Position numbers and translations under genes: made by a program. Positions 7,062-14,494 of a DNA stretch of 24,147 bases are shown here, piece after piece. The DNA is from Bacteroidales bacterium (GTDB taxonomy: Bacteria; Bacteroidota; Bacteroidia; Bacteroidales; UBA932). The stretch is taken from the NCBI GenBank assembly GCA_016285215.1, contig JAEEQI010000012.1, forward strand, positions 1 to 24,147, given 5' to 3'. How positions within the stretch are numbered: the stretch's first letter is position 1; every line of letters begins with the position of its first letter. The notes beneath the pieces are model-generated. The model was not told the origin of the DNA. It was given only the letters and a program-made list of their open reading frames with translations, and made no database searches.

Positions 7062-8872
7062 TGGAACATCTCCTTTACATCAATTTTCCAGACCATTTCG
7101 GCCCTTTCCAGCACTTTGATGAGGAATTGGTCGTTGGGCTTGAAGAAACGCACTTTCTCGGGCTGTTTCTTCTCCAGCAGGATACCGGTATCCACCAGGG
7201 AGTTGCGGTTCTTGTCTTCCGTGATACGGATGCAGTAGGAGCCCTCCTTGAGGTAGGGGAATACCACCGGACCGTCTTTTTCCACAATGAAGCTACGGAT
7301 TACCTTATCCCGCTTTTCGTTCAGTAAATCAATGATATACTTGTTGCGGACGTGGCTCAGCTCCAAGGTAATGTTGCTCAGTTTCTCATCGGTGGGAAGG
7401 GTTACCTTGAGCTCGGTGCTGTCGTTGTAGTAGCCGTTGATGTCGCGGAACTTGCGATGGGGGACTTTGAGGTAATAGTCGTATCCAATCTGCATAGGTT
7501 CCGTGGGGAAGACGCTGTAATGGCGGAGGTTGGTGGTGTCCCTGACCACTCTAACGGTTCCCTTGGCTTCCTGCTGGCGCGGATTCACGCTGCGGAAGGA
7601 AAGGGAGTCCCAGGCCTCTTCAATAAGGGGATATTTGAACTCCAGATCAAAGCCGTACTGTTCCACCGTAGTGGGATCGGCCTTGGTGGTCATAACGGCT
7701 ATGGTGTCCTCGTGCTTGCGGTTGCGGGTATTCTGCTCCTTTTTCTGCATTTCGGCCCTTAACTCCTTGGAGTAGAAGAGCTTGATGAGCTCCTCGGTGG
7801 GCTTGAGCTTGCCGGTGGTATCCGTCTTGTCGTATTTTACCACCAGCTGGAGGGTGTCGGGCATCTTGCGCTGGTCGTTCACCCAAAGCTCCAGGGAGTC
7901 TTTCTGCAGGTTGAACTGCGAGATGAGCTTCTCGCGGGCCAGGCCCCTGATTCGCATATCGTGGATCTTGGTGTCCGGCGCCATAAACGTGAGGTAGGCG
8001 GTACGGGGCCCCACCCTTTCCTTCTTCACCACCATCTGCTTGGTGGGACGCTCCCGGAAGAGGTTGAGCTCTATCTGGGCGTGACGGGCCAGGCAAAGGG
8101 CCGTATCCTTCATATCAAACTTCTTGAACTCGTACAGGCTGTCGTTGAACACGATAGTGGGCCTGAGCAGACTGTCCAGGAAGGCTATCTTTTCGTTATT
8201 GTCAGGGTCGTACTTATTGTTGTTGTTACCGTCCATAAGGGCATATACCCGGTACAGGGTGTCCTGGATGTTACGGATGGTAAAGTAGCCCCAGTCGTCG
8301 GTCTTGGCGGCCGCCACCGGACGTTTCAGGAACACGGCCGAATCGGAATGGTCCTTATACAGGAGCACGGTGGCGCCCTTTACGGGCATCAGGGTATTGC
8401 AGTCCTGCACCAGACCCGTCACGCACATAGAATCAATGCGGGGACCGGTAGAAAACACCAGGGTGTAACCGGGGAAGAGGTTGCCTTCGTTGTTGTCGGC
8501 AATGGCACCCGTGATGTCCAGGGTATACGTTGTATTGCTGTCCAGGTCGCTTTCGAAGGTCACTTCCAGGGATTTTCCGCGGATAGCCGATTTGGGTTTC
8601 TTCTCCAGAGGAGGGGAGAGGAAGATGCTGTTGGCATCCTTGACCTTCACATACTCGTTAAAGGTAAAACGGAGCTTGGTCTTGCCCTTGGAAGTGGACA
8701 CGTTGACCGTGGAGGGAAAAGGCTCCACCTTTTTGAGCACCGGGGGGATGGTGTCCTTGGGGCCTCCGGAAGGGGGCGTAGTGGTATTGGCGCAGCCCGA
8801 GGGGAACATCAGGGCGCCCAGGATAAGCGTGGCCGGAATGAGCGGCAGGAACTTTTTCAGCGGATGGCTCAT
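7058..8872 (-). CDS. Ig-like (Big_5) domain lipoprotein
   Basis: A 604-residue lipoprotein. Residues 1-26 are a signal peptide ending in SGC, with Cys27 as lipidation site; the following PPSGGPKDTIPPVL is characteristic of a widespread Bacteroidota lipoprotein family. Residues about 42-143 fit a bacterial Ig-like fold of the Big_5/SbsA type (LRFTFNEYVKV, TTYTLDITGAIADNNEGN, YTLVFSTG). Residues about 150-215 resemble a carboxypeptidase-regulatory-like beta sandwich (VTGLVQDCNTLMPVKGATVLLY, GYFTIRNI). Two DxNxN-type acidic loops, D214 onward (DGNNNNKYDPDNNE) and D553 onward (DKNRNSLVDTG), look calcium-binding. No catalytic motif is seen. Both ends overlap neighbouring genes by 4 nt (rel upstream, barrel protein downstream). 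A scaffold or envelope role is inference. Confidence 0.85.
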   Translation of the reverse strand: MSHPLKKFLPLIPATLILGALMFPSGCANTTTPPSGGPKDTIPPVLKKVEPFPSTVNVSTSKGKTKLRFTFNEYVKVKDANSIFLSPPLEKKPKSAIRGKSLEVTFESDLDSNTTYTLDITGAIADNNEGNLFPGYTLVFSTGPRIDSMCVTGLVQDCNTLMPVKGATVLLYKDHSDSAVFLKRPVAAAKTDDWGYFTIRNIQDTLYRVYALMDGNNNNKYDPDNNEKIAFLDSLLRPTIVFNDSLYEFKKFDMKDTALCLARHAQIELNLFRERPTKQMVVKKERVGPRTAYLTFMAPDTKIHDMRIRGLAREKLISQFNLQKDSLELWVNDQRKMPDTLQLVVKYDKTDTTGKLKPTEELIKLFYSKELRAEMQKKEQNTRNRKHEDTIAVMTTKADPTTVEQYGFDLEFKYPLIEEAWDSLSFRSVNPRQQEAKGTVRVVRDTTNLRHYSVFPTEPMQIGYDYYLKVPHRKFRDINGYYNDSTELKVTLPTDEKLSNITLELSHVRNKYIIDLLNEKRDKVIRSFIVEKDGPVVFPYLKEGSYCIRITEDKNRNSLVDTGILLEKKQPEKVRFFKPNDQFLIKVLERAEMVWKIDVKEMFQ

Positions 8873-11127
8873 AGATCGGTTCGGCTTACGTTTTCTATTC
8901 CTTCAATGGAGGAAAGTTTCTTAATCATCTTGTCCAGGATATCCTTGGAGTTCACATAGAGGTCAATATAGCCTTCAAAGAGGCCAGCATCGGCCGAAAG
9001 GTTGAGCCGGCGCATATTCACGCCCATCACCAGCGAGACGCGGCGGGTAATCTCGTTGAGCATACCCACGCGGTCCAGACCCTTGAGGGAGATACGCACC
9101 AGGAAGGAGGTTTCTTCGGCCTGTTCCAGCCACTTGGGAACCACCAGCCAGTCTCCGTGACGGGCGGCTATGCGGTCGGCCACCGGGCAGGACTTCTTGT
9201 GCACGGTAATGGTGCCGTCGGGAGCCTTGATACCCACCACGGGGTCTCCGGGAATGGGATTGCAGCAGGTGGCAATGGCAAAATGCGGGGCGTTGGGGTC
9301 CGTAGAGCCAATGATATACGTCTCGCCGGTGCCGGCAGGCTTCTGCTCTTCGCGGGGAGAACCGGAGCTGAACATCTTCCGGATCCAGGAAACTCTGCCG
9401 GAAGAAGAACGCTTGACCATTTCACCCAGGTGATCCAGCTTGATCTGGCCTATGCCAATGCCGTTGAAGAGTTCATCACGAGTACCCACGTTGTAGGCCG
9501 CCTCCAGGCGCTGGAGAGTGGCTTCGTCACACTCGATGCCCAGATTCTGAAGGGCGGCTTCCAGGGTGGACCGGCCGTAATCTATGGTCTGCTTGCGCTG
9601 GGTCTTGAAGTAGTCCGTAACCACGGTACGGGCCCGGTGGGTCTTGAGGAACTTGAGCCATTCGGGCTGCGGTTTTCCATCTTCGGCCGTAATAATCTCC
9701 ACCTTGTCTCCCGTGGTGAGTTCCTGGCTCAGGGTCACCAGTTTCTGGTTTACCTTGGCGGCAATGGCCTTGTTGCCAATCTCCGTGTGGATGGCGTAGG
9801 CAAAGTCCAGGGCCGTGGAGCCCTTGGGCAGGCTGCGCTGCTCTCCGCGGGGCGTGAAGATGTATACATCGGTAGAAATGAGGTCGTTGTGGATGATGTC
9901 CAGGAGCTCCAGGGCGTTCACGTCCGGGTTCACCAGGATGCCCTTGATGCGGTCCAGCCAGGCATCCATCTCGTAATCTCCTTCACCCATAATGCCGTGC
10001 TGCTTGTAGCTCCAGTGGGCGGCAATACCTTTTTCGGCAATGTCGTCCATACGGCGGGTACGGATCTGAACCTCTACCCAGGTGCCGGCATTGCTCAGAA
10101 GGGTGCAGTGCAGGGCCTCATAACCGTTGGACTTAGGGTGCTTGACCCAGTCCCTCAGGCGCTCGGGCATATACCGGTATATGCCGGTAATGATGGAGAA
10201 GATGCGGTAACACTGGTCACGCTCGCTTTCTCCGGAATTGGGCTGGGGATCAAAGATGATGCGGATGGCATAGAGGTCATACACCTCTTCAAAGCTAACT
10301 CCCTTGGTCTGCATCTTCTGCCAGGCCGAATAAGGGGTCTTCACGCGCTTCTTAATCTCAAAATGGAAGCCAGCCTTCTCCAGGGCCGATTCAATGGGCA
10401 CCACGAATTCGCTCATCTCGTTGCCTTTCTCGGCTATTCCGCGGTCAATGCGGGCCTTGATATCGGCATAGGCCTCGGGCTCCTTGTAGCGCAGCCAGAT
10501 GTTCTCCAGCTCGGTCTTGATGCTGTAGAGACCCAGACGGTGAGCCAGCGGAATAAAGATGAACATAGTCTCGGAGAGGATCTTGTCCCGCTTGTGCTCC
10601 GGCATATGCTCAATGGTGCGGCAGTTGTGCAGGCGGTCAGCCAGCTTGATGAGCACCACGCGCACGTCGTCATTGAGGGTGAGGAGGATGCGCTTGAAGT
10701 TTTCGGCCTGAAGACTCTGCTGGGTAATGTCCGTTCCGTGGGTCTTCTGCTCGGTATCCAGCACGTTCTTGATCTTGGTAAGGCCGTCTACCAGCGAGGC
10801 AATCTTGTCTCCAAAGTGGTCCCGGATGTCTTCCACGGTATAGTCCGTGTCTTCCACCACATCGTGCAGAAGGGCGGCCGAGATGGACTTGTAGCCCAGG
10901 CCAATGTCGTCTACCACAATCTGGGCCACGGCAATGGGGTGCAGCATATACGGCTCCCCGCTGCGACGCCGCACATTGCGGTGGGCATCGTTGGCAAACT
11001 CAAAGGCCTTGCTCACCACTTCCAGTTCTTCCCGGTTGGCGCAGCGCTTCTGGGCCGATGCCTTCAGCACCTCCCAATCGCGGGCAATGACCTCGTAATC
11101 TTTTTCTCCAAATTCGGAAAAGCTCAT
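8869..11127 (-). CDS. rel: Bifunctional (p)ppGpp synthetase/hydrolase Rel
   Basis: A 752-residue long-form RelA/SpoT homologue controlling the stringent response. The hydrolase domain keeps its HD residues (His63, His88-Asp89, Glu92-Asp93, Asp164 in KLADRLHN), so ppGpp hydrolysis should be intact. The synthetase domain has YDLYAIRIIF (Asp284), PKSNGYEALH (331-340) and EVQIRT (352-357). The loop before it reads RLRD (323-326), close to the RxKD form of bifunctional enzymes and unlike EXDD of synthetase-only RelA. Next come TGS (about 421-480), a Cys-containing region (ATCCNPIPGD) and a C-terminal ACT domain from about 680. Length and order are standard. ATGA overlaps join it to the YihY-like gene upstream and the lipoprotein downstream, tying its expression to the ligA operon. 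Confidence 0.96.
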   Translation of the reverse strand: MSFSEFGEKDYEVIARDWEVLKASAQKRCANREELEVVSKAFEFANDAHRNVRRRSGEPYMLHPIAVAQIVVDDIGLGYKSISAALLHDVVEDTDYTVEDIRDHFGDKIASLVDGLTKIKNVLDTEQKTHGTDITQQSLQAENFKRILLTLNDDVRVVLIKLADRLHNCRTIEHMPEHKRDKILSETMFIFIPLAHRLGLYSIKTELENIWLRYKEPEAYADIKARIDRGIAEKGNEMSEFVVPIESALEKAGFHFEIKKRVKTPYSAWQKMQTKGVSFEEVYDLYAIRIIFDPQPNSGESERDQCYRIFSIITGIYRYMPERLRDWVKHPKSNGYEALHCTLLSNAGTWVEVQIRTRRMDDIAEKGIAAHWSYKQHGIMGEGDYEMDAWLDRIKGILVNPDVNALELLDIIHNDLISTDVYIFTPRGEQRSLPKGSTALDFAYAIHTEIGNKAIAAKVNQKLVTLSQELTTGDKVEIITAEDGKPQPEWLKFLKTHRARTVVTDYFKTQRKQTIDYGRSTLEAALQNLGIECDEATLQRLEAAYNVGTRDELFNGIGIGQIKLDHLGEMVKRSSSGRVSWIRKMFSSGSPREEQKPAGTGETYIIGSTDPNAPHFAIATCCNPIPGDPVVGIKAPDGTITVHKKSCPVADRIAARHGDWLVVPKWLEQAEETSFLVRISLKGLDRVGMLNEITRRVSLVMGVNMRRLNLSADAGLFEGYIDLYVNSKDILDKMIKKLSSIEGIENVSRTDL

Positions 11128-12161
11128 AAACTCATCGTATTTTGGTAAAGCCGTTCTTTTCGGTCCTGAACGGCCTGTTTATTCATTTCATCCAGTTTGG
11201 CTATGGTTATGCTATGCTGATCCACATTCTGGAAAGCATAGGAAAGTTCTGCTCCGTAAAGGATTATGGCCCATCCTATGTTGAGCCAGATCATAAAGAG
11301 GGGAATGGCCGCCAGGGCACCGTACACGGCACTGGTCTTGGCCACCATCACCTGCGTTTCCAGGTACAGGTACTGCACTCCCACAAACATAAGTCCCGAG
11401 ATGAGGGCCGCCTTGATGGAACATCTGCTGCGCACGTGGGTACCCGGAACATACTTGTACATAACATTCAGAATCAGGATAACGACCACCGCAAACAGGC
11501 TCCAGGACAGGAAGTTCTTCAGGTGATCGGAGAAGAAGAGCTTGCTGGGGAACAGCAGGTCCAGCACGTGGGAGTATACCACCGAGCCCGAGAAGAAGAT
11601 AATGACCACAAACGGCGCCAGGATGGTTACACCCAGCACAACGCCCATCATCTTGAGGAAATTGGGTTCCTGTTCCACCTTCCACACGTTGTTGAACACC
11701 TGCCGAACCGTAATCATCAGGGACAGGACAATCCAGATGAAGGAAGCCATAGAGATAAAGCCGAAGAGGCCGCTCTCGGCCACATTGACAATGTTGTCGG
11801 CTGCCAGCAGCAGCTTGTCCACGACGGCGGTATCCCGCAGATTATCCAACAGAATCTCCTGGAACTTATCCCGCAGACCCAGACCGTCGGTAAGATAGAA
11901 GCCAATGGCAATGGCCGGCACCACCGCCATCATACTGCGGTAGGCCAGGGCCGTCACCTGATAGCCGATTTTCTGGGCCGAAAAGGTATTCATCATCAGA
12001 AGCACCGTCTTGGCATCCTTGACCAGGCGGGCCTTCCAACGGGAGAAGTCCTTCTCGTTGAGCAGGAAGATATCGTGGGTCAGAAAACGCCAGATGCGGG
12101 TTATCCAGATGGAAATCCACCGGATAATCACTTCAATCTTATGACCCAGCTTCTTGAACAT
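11124..12161 (-). CDS. YihY/UPF0761 family inner-membrane protein (BrkB-like)
   Basis: A 345-residue integral membrane protein of the YihY/BrkB family, often mislabelled as ribonuclease BN. About six membrane helices are seen (near 71-91, 131-151, 172-198, 217-239, 250-270 and 283-304). Family hallmarks are the block ALAYRSMMAVVPAIAIGF near the first helix, YKYVPGTHV after the fourth, and IWLNIGWAIILYGAELSYAFQN at the last helix. The N-terminal ~50 residues are basic and amphipathic and the C-terminal ~35 are soluble and charged. The biochemical function of the family is not established. It begins inside the ligA stop (1-nt overlap) and its stop overlaps the rel start by 4 nt. Confidence 0.9.
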   Translation of the reverse strand: MFKKLGHKIEVIIRWISIWITRIWRFLTHDIFLLNEKDFSRWKARLVKDAKTVLLMMNTFSAQKIGYQVTALAYRSMMAVVPAIAIGFYLTDGLGLRDKFQEILLDNLRDTAVVDKLLLAADNIVNVAESGLFGFISMASFIWIVLSLMITVRQVFNNVWKVEQEPNFLKMMGVVLGVTILAPFVVIIFFSGSVVYSHVLDLLFPSKLFFSDHLKNFLSWSLFAVVVILILNVMYKYVPGTHVRSRCSIKAALISGLMFVGVQYLYLETQVMVAKTSAVYGALAAIPLFMIWLNIGWAIILYGAELSYAFQNVDQHSITIAKLDEMNKQAVQDRKERLYQNTMSL

Positions 12162-14221
12162 CAGAACAAGGTTAACTCCGTATCATTCTTCTCCTCTTGG
12201 GGAGCGGGGGCTCCGCCAATGAGCTGCATAAAGGCGTCCTCGTCAATTACCTGGACTCCCAGGTCGGCCGCCTTCTTGAGCTTCTCGGGGCCGGGCTTGG
12301 TACCGGCCAGCAGGTAATCCGTCTTTCCGCTCACGGACGAGCTGTTTTTGCCTCCGTGGGCCTCTATGAGGGCTTTCATCTCCTCCCGGGAAATGCTGAA
12401 ATTGCCGCTGATCACAATGCTCTTGCCATCCAGGGCATCCGACTGCTTGCCGGCGCCTTCTTCCACCTGCATCTGCAGGCCGGCGGCCCTCAAGGCTTCC
12501 ACCTCCTGGCAGTTCTTATAGTCCAGGAAGTAATGGAAAATGCTGTCTGCAATCACTTCTCCCACTTCCGGCACTTCCAGCAGCTCTTCCTTGGTGGCCT
12601 GGGCAATGGCATCTATGGAGCCAAAGTGACGGGCCACGTCCCGTGCCGTGGTTTCACCCACGAAACGGATGCCTATGGCAAAAAGAACGCGCTCGAACGG
12701 AACCTTCAGGGATGCCTTTACGGAATCCAGGAAGCGGGCCGCCGCGCGCTCTTTCCAACCTTCCAGCATTATCAGCTGATCTGCCTTCAGGGCATATAGA
12801 TGGGAGGGGAGGGTTACCAGATTCAGGTTGTACAGCTGCTCAATGGTAGCTTCACCGCAGAGGATGTTCATAGCCTTGCGGCTCACGAAATGCTCCAGTC
12901 GGCCCTTGATCTGGGTGGGACAGCCCTGCCGGTTGGGACAGAACCATTTGGCTTCTCCCTCTTCCCGCACCAGGGGCGTACCACAGTCCGGACACACGGC
13001 AGGGAAGGACGGGATGCGGGCCCCTGGCTGGCGCTTGGATTCCTCCACGCCGGTAATCTTGGGGATAATCTCTCCGCCTTTCTCCACATACACCCAGTCT
13101 CCCTCGTGGATATCCAGGGAGCGGATCTGGTCTTCGTTCACCAGCGTGGCGCGCTTGACCATAGTGCCGCTCAGGAGCACGGGCTCCAGATTGGCCACGG
13201 GGGTAACGGCGCCGGTGCGGCCCACCTGGTAATCTATGCTCAGGATGGGCGTACAGGCCTGTTCGGCCTTGAATTTATAGGCAACGGCCCAGCGGGGACT
13301 CTTGGCGGTGTAGCCCAGGTCCTGCTGGCAATCCATCTGGTTGATCTTGATAACTATGCCGTCCGTGGCAAAGGGAAGTTCCTTGCGGGCGGTATCCCAG
13401 TGCTCGATAAAAGCTTCAATTTCCCCAATGTTGGCGCAGATGCGTCTATGGGCCGAAACGGGGAGTCCCCAGCTCTCGGCCGCCCGGAGGGCTTCGTCGT
13501 GGGTAGGGTAGTCCACCTGGCCGGTGGGGATGTGATAGAGGGTGCAGAAGAGGCCTCTTCGGCCCACTTCTTCGGGGTCCTGCAGCTTGAGGGAACCGCT
13601 GGCGGCATTGCGGGGATTGGCAAAGAGGGGCTCCTCCAGGGCTTCCCGCTCCTCATTGAGGCGGTCAAACGACTCGTAGGGCATAAGCACCTCTCCGCGG
13701 ATTTCGAACTCCTGGGGCCAGCCGGTTCCCTTGAGTTTATGGGGAATGCTGGCAATCTGGAGGGCGTTGCGGGTTACGTCGTCTCCCTGTACGCCGTCTC
13801 CGCGGGTAAGGGCCCTGAACAGGACGCCGTTCTTGTAGGTGAGGCAGATGGCCGTGCCGTCGAATTTGAGTTCACAGCAGTACGTGAAAGGCTTGTCCAG
13901 GGATTTGGCGGCCCTTTCGGCAAAGTCTTCCACTTCTTCAATGGAATACGTGTTGGAAAGGGACAGCATAGGATACTTGTGAGGGTATTTGGCGAATCCT
14001 CCTTCGGCCTTTTCTTCCAAATCCGAACCTACGCGGCGGGTGGGGGAGTCGGCTGTGGCATACTGCGGATACTGCGCCTCGAGGTCTTCCAGCTCGTGCA
14101 TCAGCTGGTCGTACTCGTAGTCGCTCATAGTGGGGGCATTCTCCACGTAATACTTGCGGCTGTTCTCCCAGAGAATAGCCTTGAGCTGCTCAATCCTATG
14201 TTTTGCCTGCGTGAAATCCAT
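12161..14221 (-). CDS. ligA: NAD-dependent DNA ligase LigA
   Basis: A 686-residue NAD+-dependent ligase sealing nicks in replication and repair. Parts in order: domain Ia (YYVENAPTMSDYEYDQL, NMN-binding), the adenylation domain with ELKFDG (nucleophile Lys119, then Asp121-Gly122), the OB fold (LEPVLLSGTMVKRATLVNEDQI), a four-Cys zinc finger (CPDCGTP and WFCPNRQGC), helix-hairpin-helix repeats (FAIGIRFVGETTARDVARHFG and EVPEVGEVIADSI), and a C-terminal BRCT domain (LDGKSIVISGNFSISREEMKALIEAHGGK). The frame continues 33 codons upstream of ATG 14221 through GC-rich leader sequence, but that stretch does not resemble LigA; starting at MDFTQAKHRIEQLK gives the usual N-terminus. It is the first gene of the long minus-strand run. 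Confidence 0.97.
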   Translation of the reverse strand: MDFTQAKHRIEQLKAILWENSRKYYVENAPTMSDYEYDQLMHELEDLEAQYPQYATADSPTRRVGSDLEEKAEGGFAKYPHKYPMLSLSNTYSIEEVEDFAERAAKSLDKPFTYCCELKFDGTAICLTYKNGVLFRALTRGDGVQGDDVTRNALQIASIPHKLKGTGWPQEFEIRGEVLMPYESFDRLNEEREALEEPLFANPRNAASGSLKLQDPEEVGRRGLFCTLYHIPTGQVDYPTHDEALRAAESWGLPVSAHRRICANIGEIEAFIEHWDTARKELPFATDGIVIKINQMDCQQDLGYTAKSPRWAVAYKFKAEQACTPILSIDYQVGRTGAVTPVANLEPVLLSGTMVKRATLVNEDQIRSLDIHEGDWVYVEKGGEIIPKITGVEESKRQPGARIPSFPAVCPDCGTPLVREEGEAKWFCPNRQGCPTQIKGRLEHFVSRKAMNILCGEATIEQLYNLNLVTLPSHLYALKADQLIMLEGWKERAAARFLDSVKASLKVPFERVLFAIGIRFVGETTARDVARHFGSIDAIAQATKEELLEVPEVGEVIADSIFHYFLDYKNCQEVEALRAAGLQMQVEEGAGKQSDALDGKSIVISGNFSISREEMKALIEAHGGKNSSSVSGKTDYLLAGTKPGPEKLKKAADLGVQVIDEDAFMQLIGGAPAPQEEKNDTELTLF

Positions 14222-14276
14222 CGCTATAAATATACCCAACGCGCAAATTAAGGTCCACGTTACCCCCTCCCGAAAC

Positions 14277-14295
14277 CCCTCCCCTCGGGGGAGGG
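14277..14295. repeat. GC-rich hairpin in the ligA leader
   Basis: CCCTCCCC (14277-14284), loop TCG, GGGGAGGG (14288-14295): a perfect 8-bp stem. A second C-rich block at 14263-14271 (CCCCCTCCC) could compete for the same partner in the transcript of ligA. It lies between the predicted ligA start and its ATG. There is no T-run on either side, so it is not an obvious terminator. It resembles the REP-like palindromes scattered between genes in some Bacteroidales; that family assignment is a guess. Positions 14222-14494 are the longest gene-free stretch of the window. Confidence 0.6.
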
Positions 14296-14356
14296 ACTTA
14301 AAACCGGGTAGCACCTGCACCTATGCGCATGTGCGCGCAAGTGCGTGTACAAATGA

Positions 14357-14387
14357 CAAAGTTACTAAAAAAGTACTGTAATAACAA
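14357..14387 (-). promoter_or_regulatory. Promoter for the ligA operon
   Basis: Read on the minus strand: TTG at 14387-14385 (-33), 20 nt, then TAACTTTG at 14364-14357, a full match to TAnnTTTG. A T6 tract (14372-14367) lies 2 nt upstream of the -7 box. The predicted start is near 14351, giving a leader of about 130 nt that includes the GC-rich hairpin. Confidence 0.6.
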
Positions 14388-14425
14388 GCCGTCAGAAACT
14401 CAGCTAAATACATGGTAATCTCGTG

Positions 14426-14442
14426 CTTTTTTCGTAATTTTG
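14426..14442 (+). promoter_or_regulatory. Promoter for pfp
   Basis: TAATTTTG at 14435-14442 matches the -7 consensus TAnnTTTG exactly, with CTTTTTT (14426-14432) 2 nt upstream. A good -33 TTTG is not present at 19-20 nt spacing. The predicted leader (about 14448-14494) is very A/T-rich and ends in T-runs just before the ATG at 14495; no Shine-Dalgarno site is seen. Confidence 0.55.
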
Positions 14443-14494
14443 CATGTTTAAAGCTTACGCTCGAAAAGGTTTTTTTTAATTTTAATATTTTTCC

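Noticed and set aside
9157..11148. A 663-codon open frame on the plus strand opposite rel
   Set aside because: It lies wholly antisense to a clear, full-length Rel with all motifs. The translation is low-complexity (G, H, V, L rich) and matches no family I know. Long antisense frames are expected where codon third positions are biased toward G/C.
12800..14251. A 483-codon open frame on the plus strand opposite ligA
   Set aside because: Mirror of ligA codons with the same composition artefact; no signal, domain or start context of its own.
14261..14300. Intrinsic terminator between ligA and pfp
   Set aside because: The stem is strong but has no T-run on either strand, and the flanking genes are divergent, so nothing needs to be terminated there.
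14222..14320. Upstream extension of ligA by 33 codons
   Set aside because: The extra residues translate the GC hairpin and leader; LigA proteins begin where ATG 14221 places the start.
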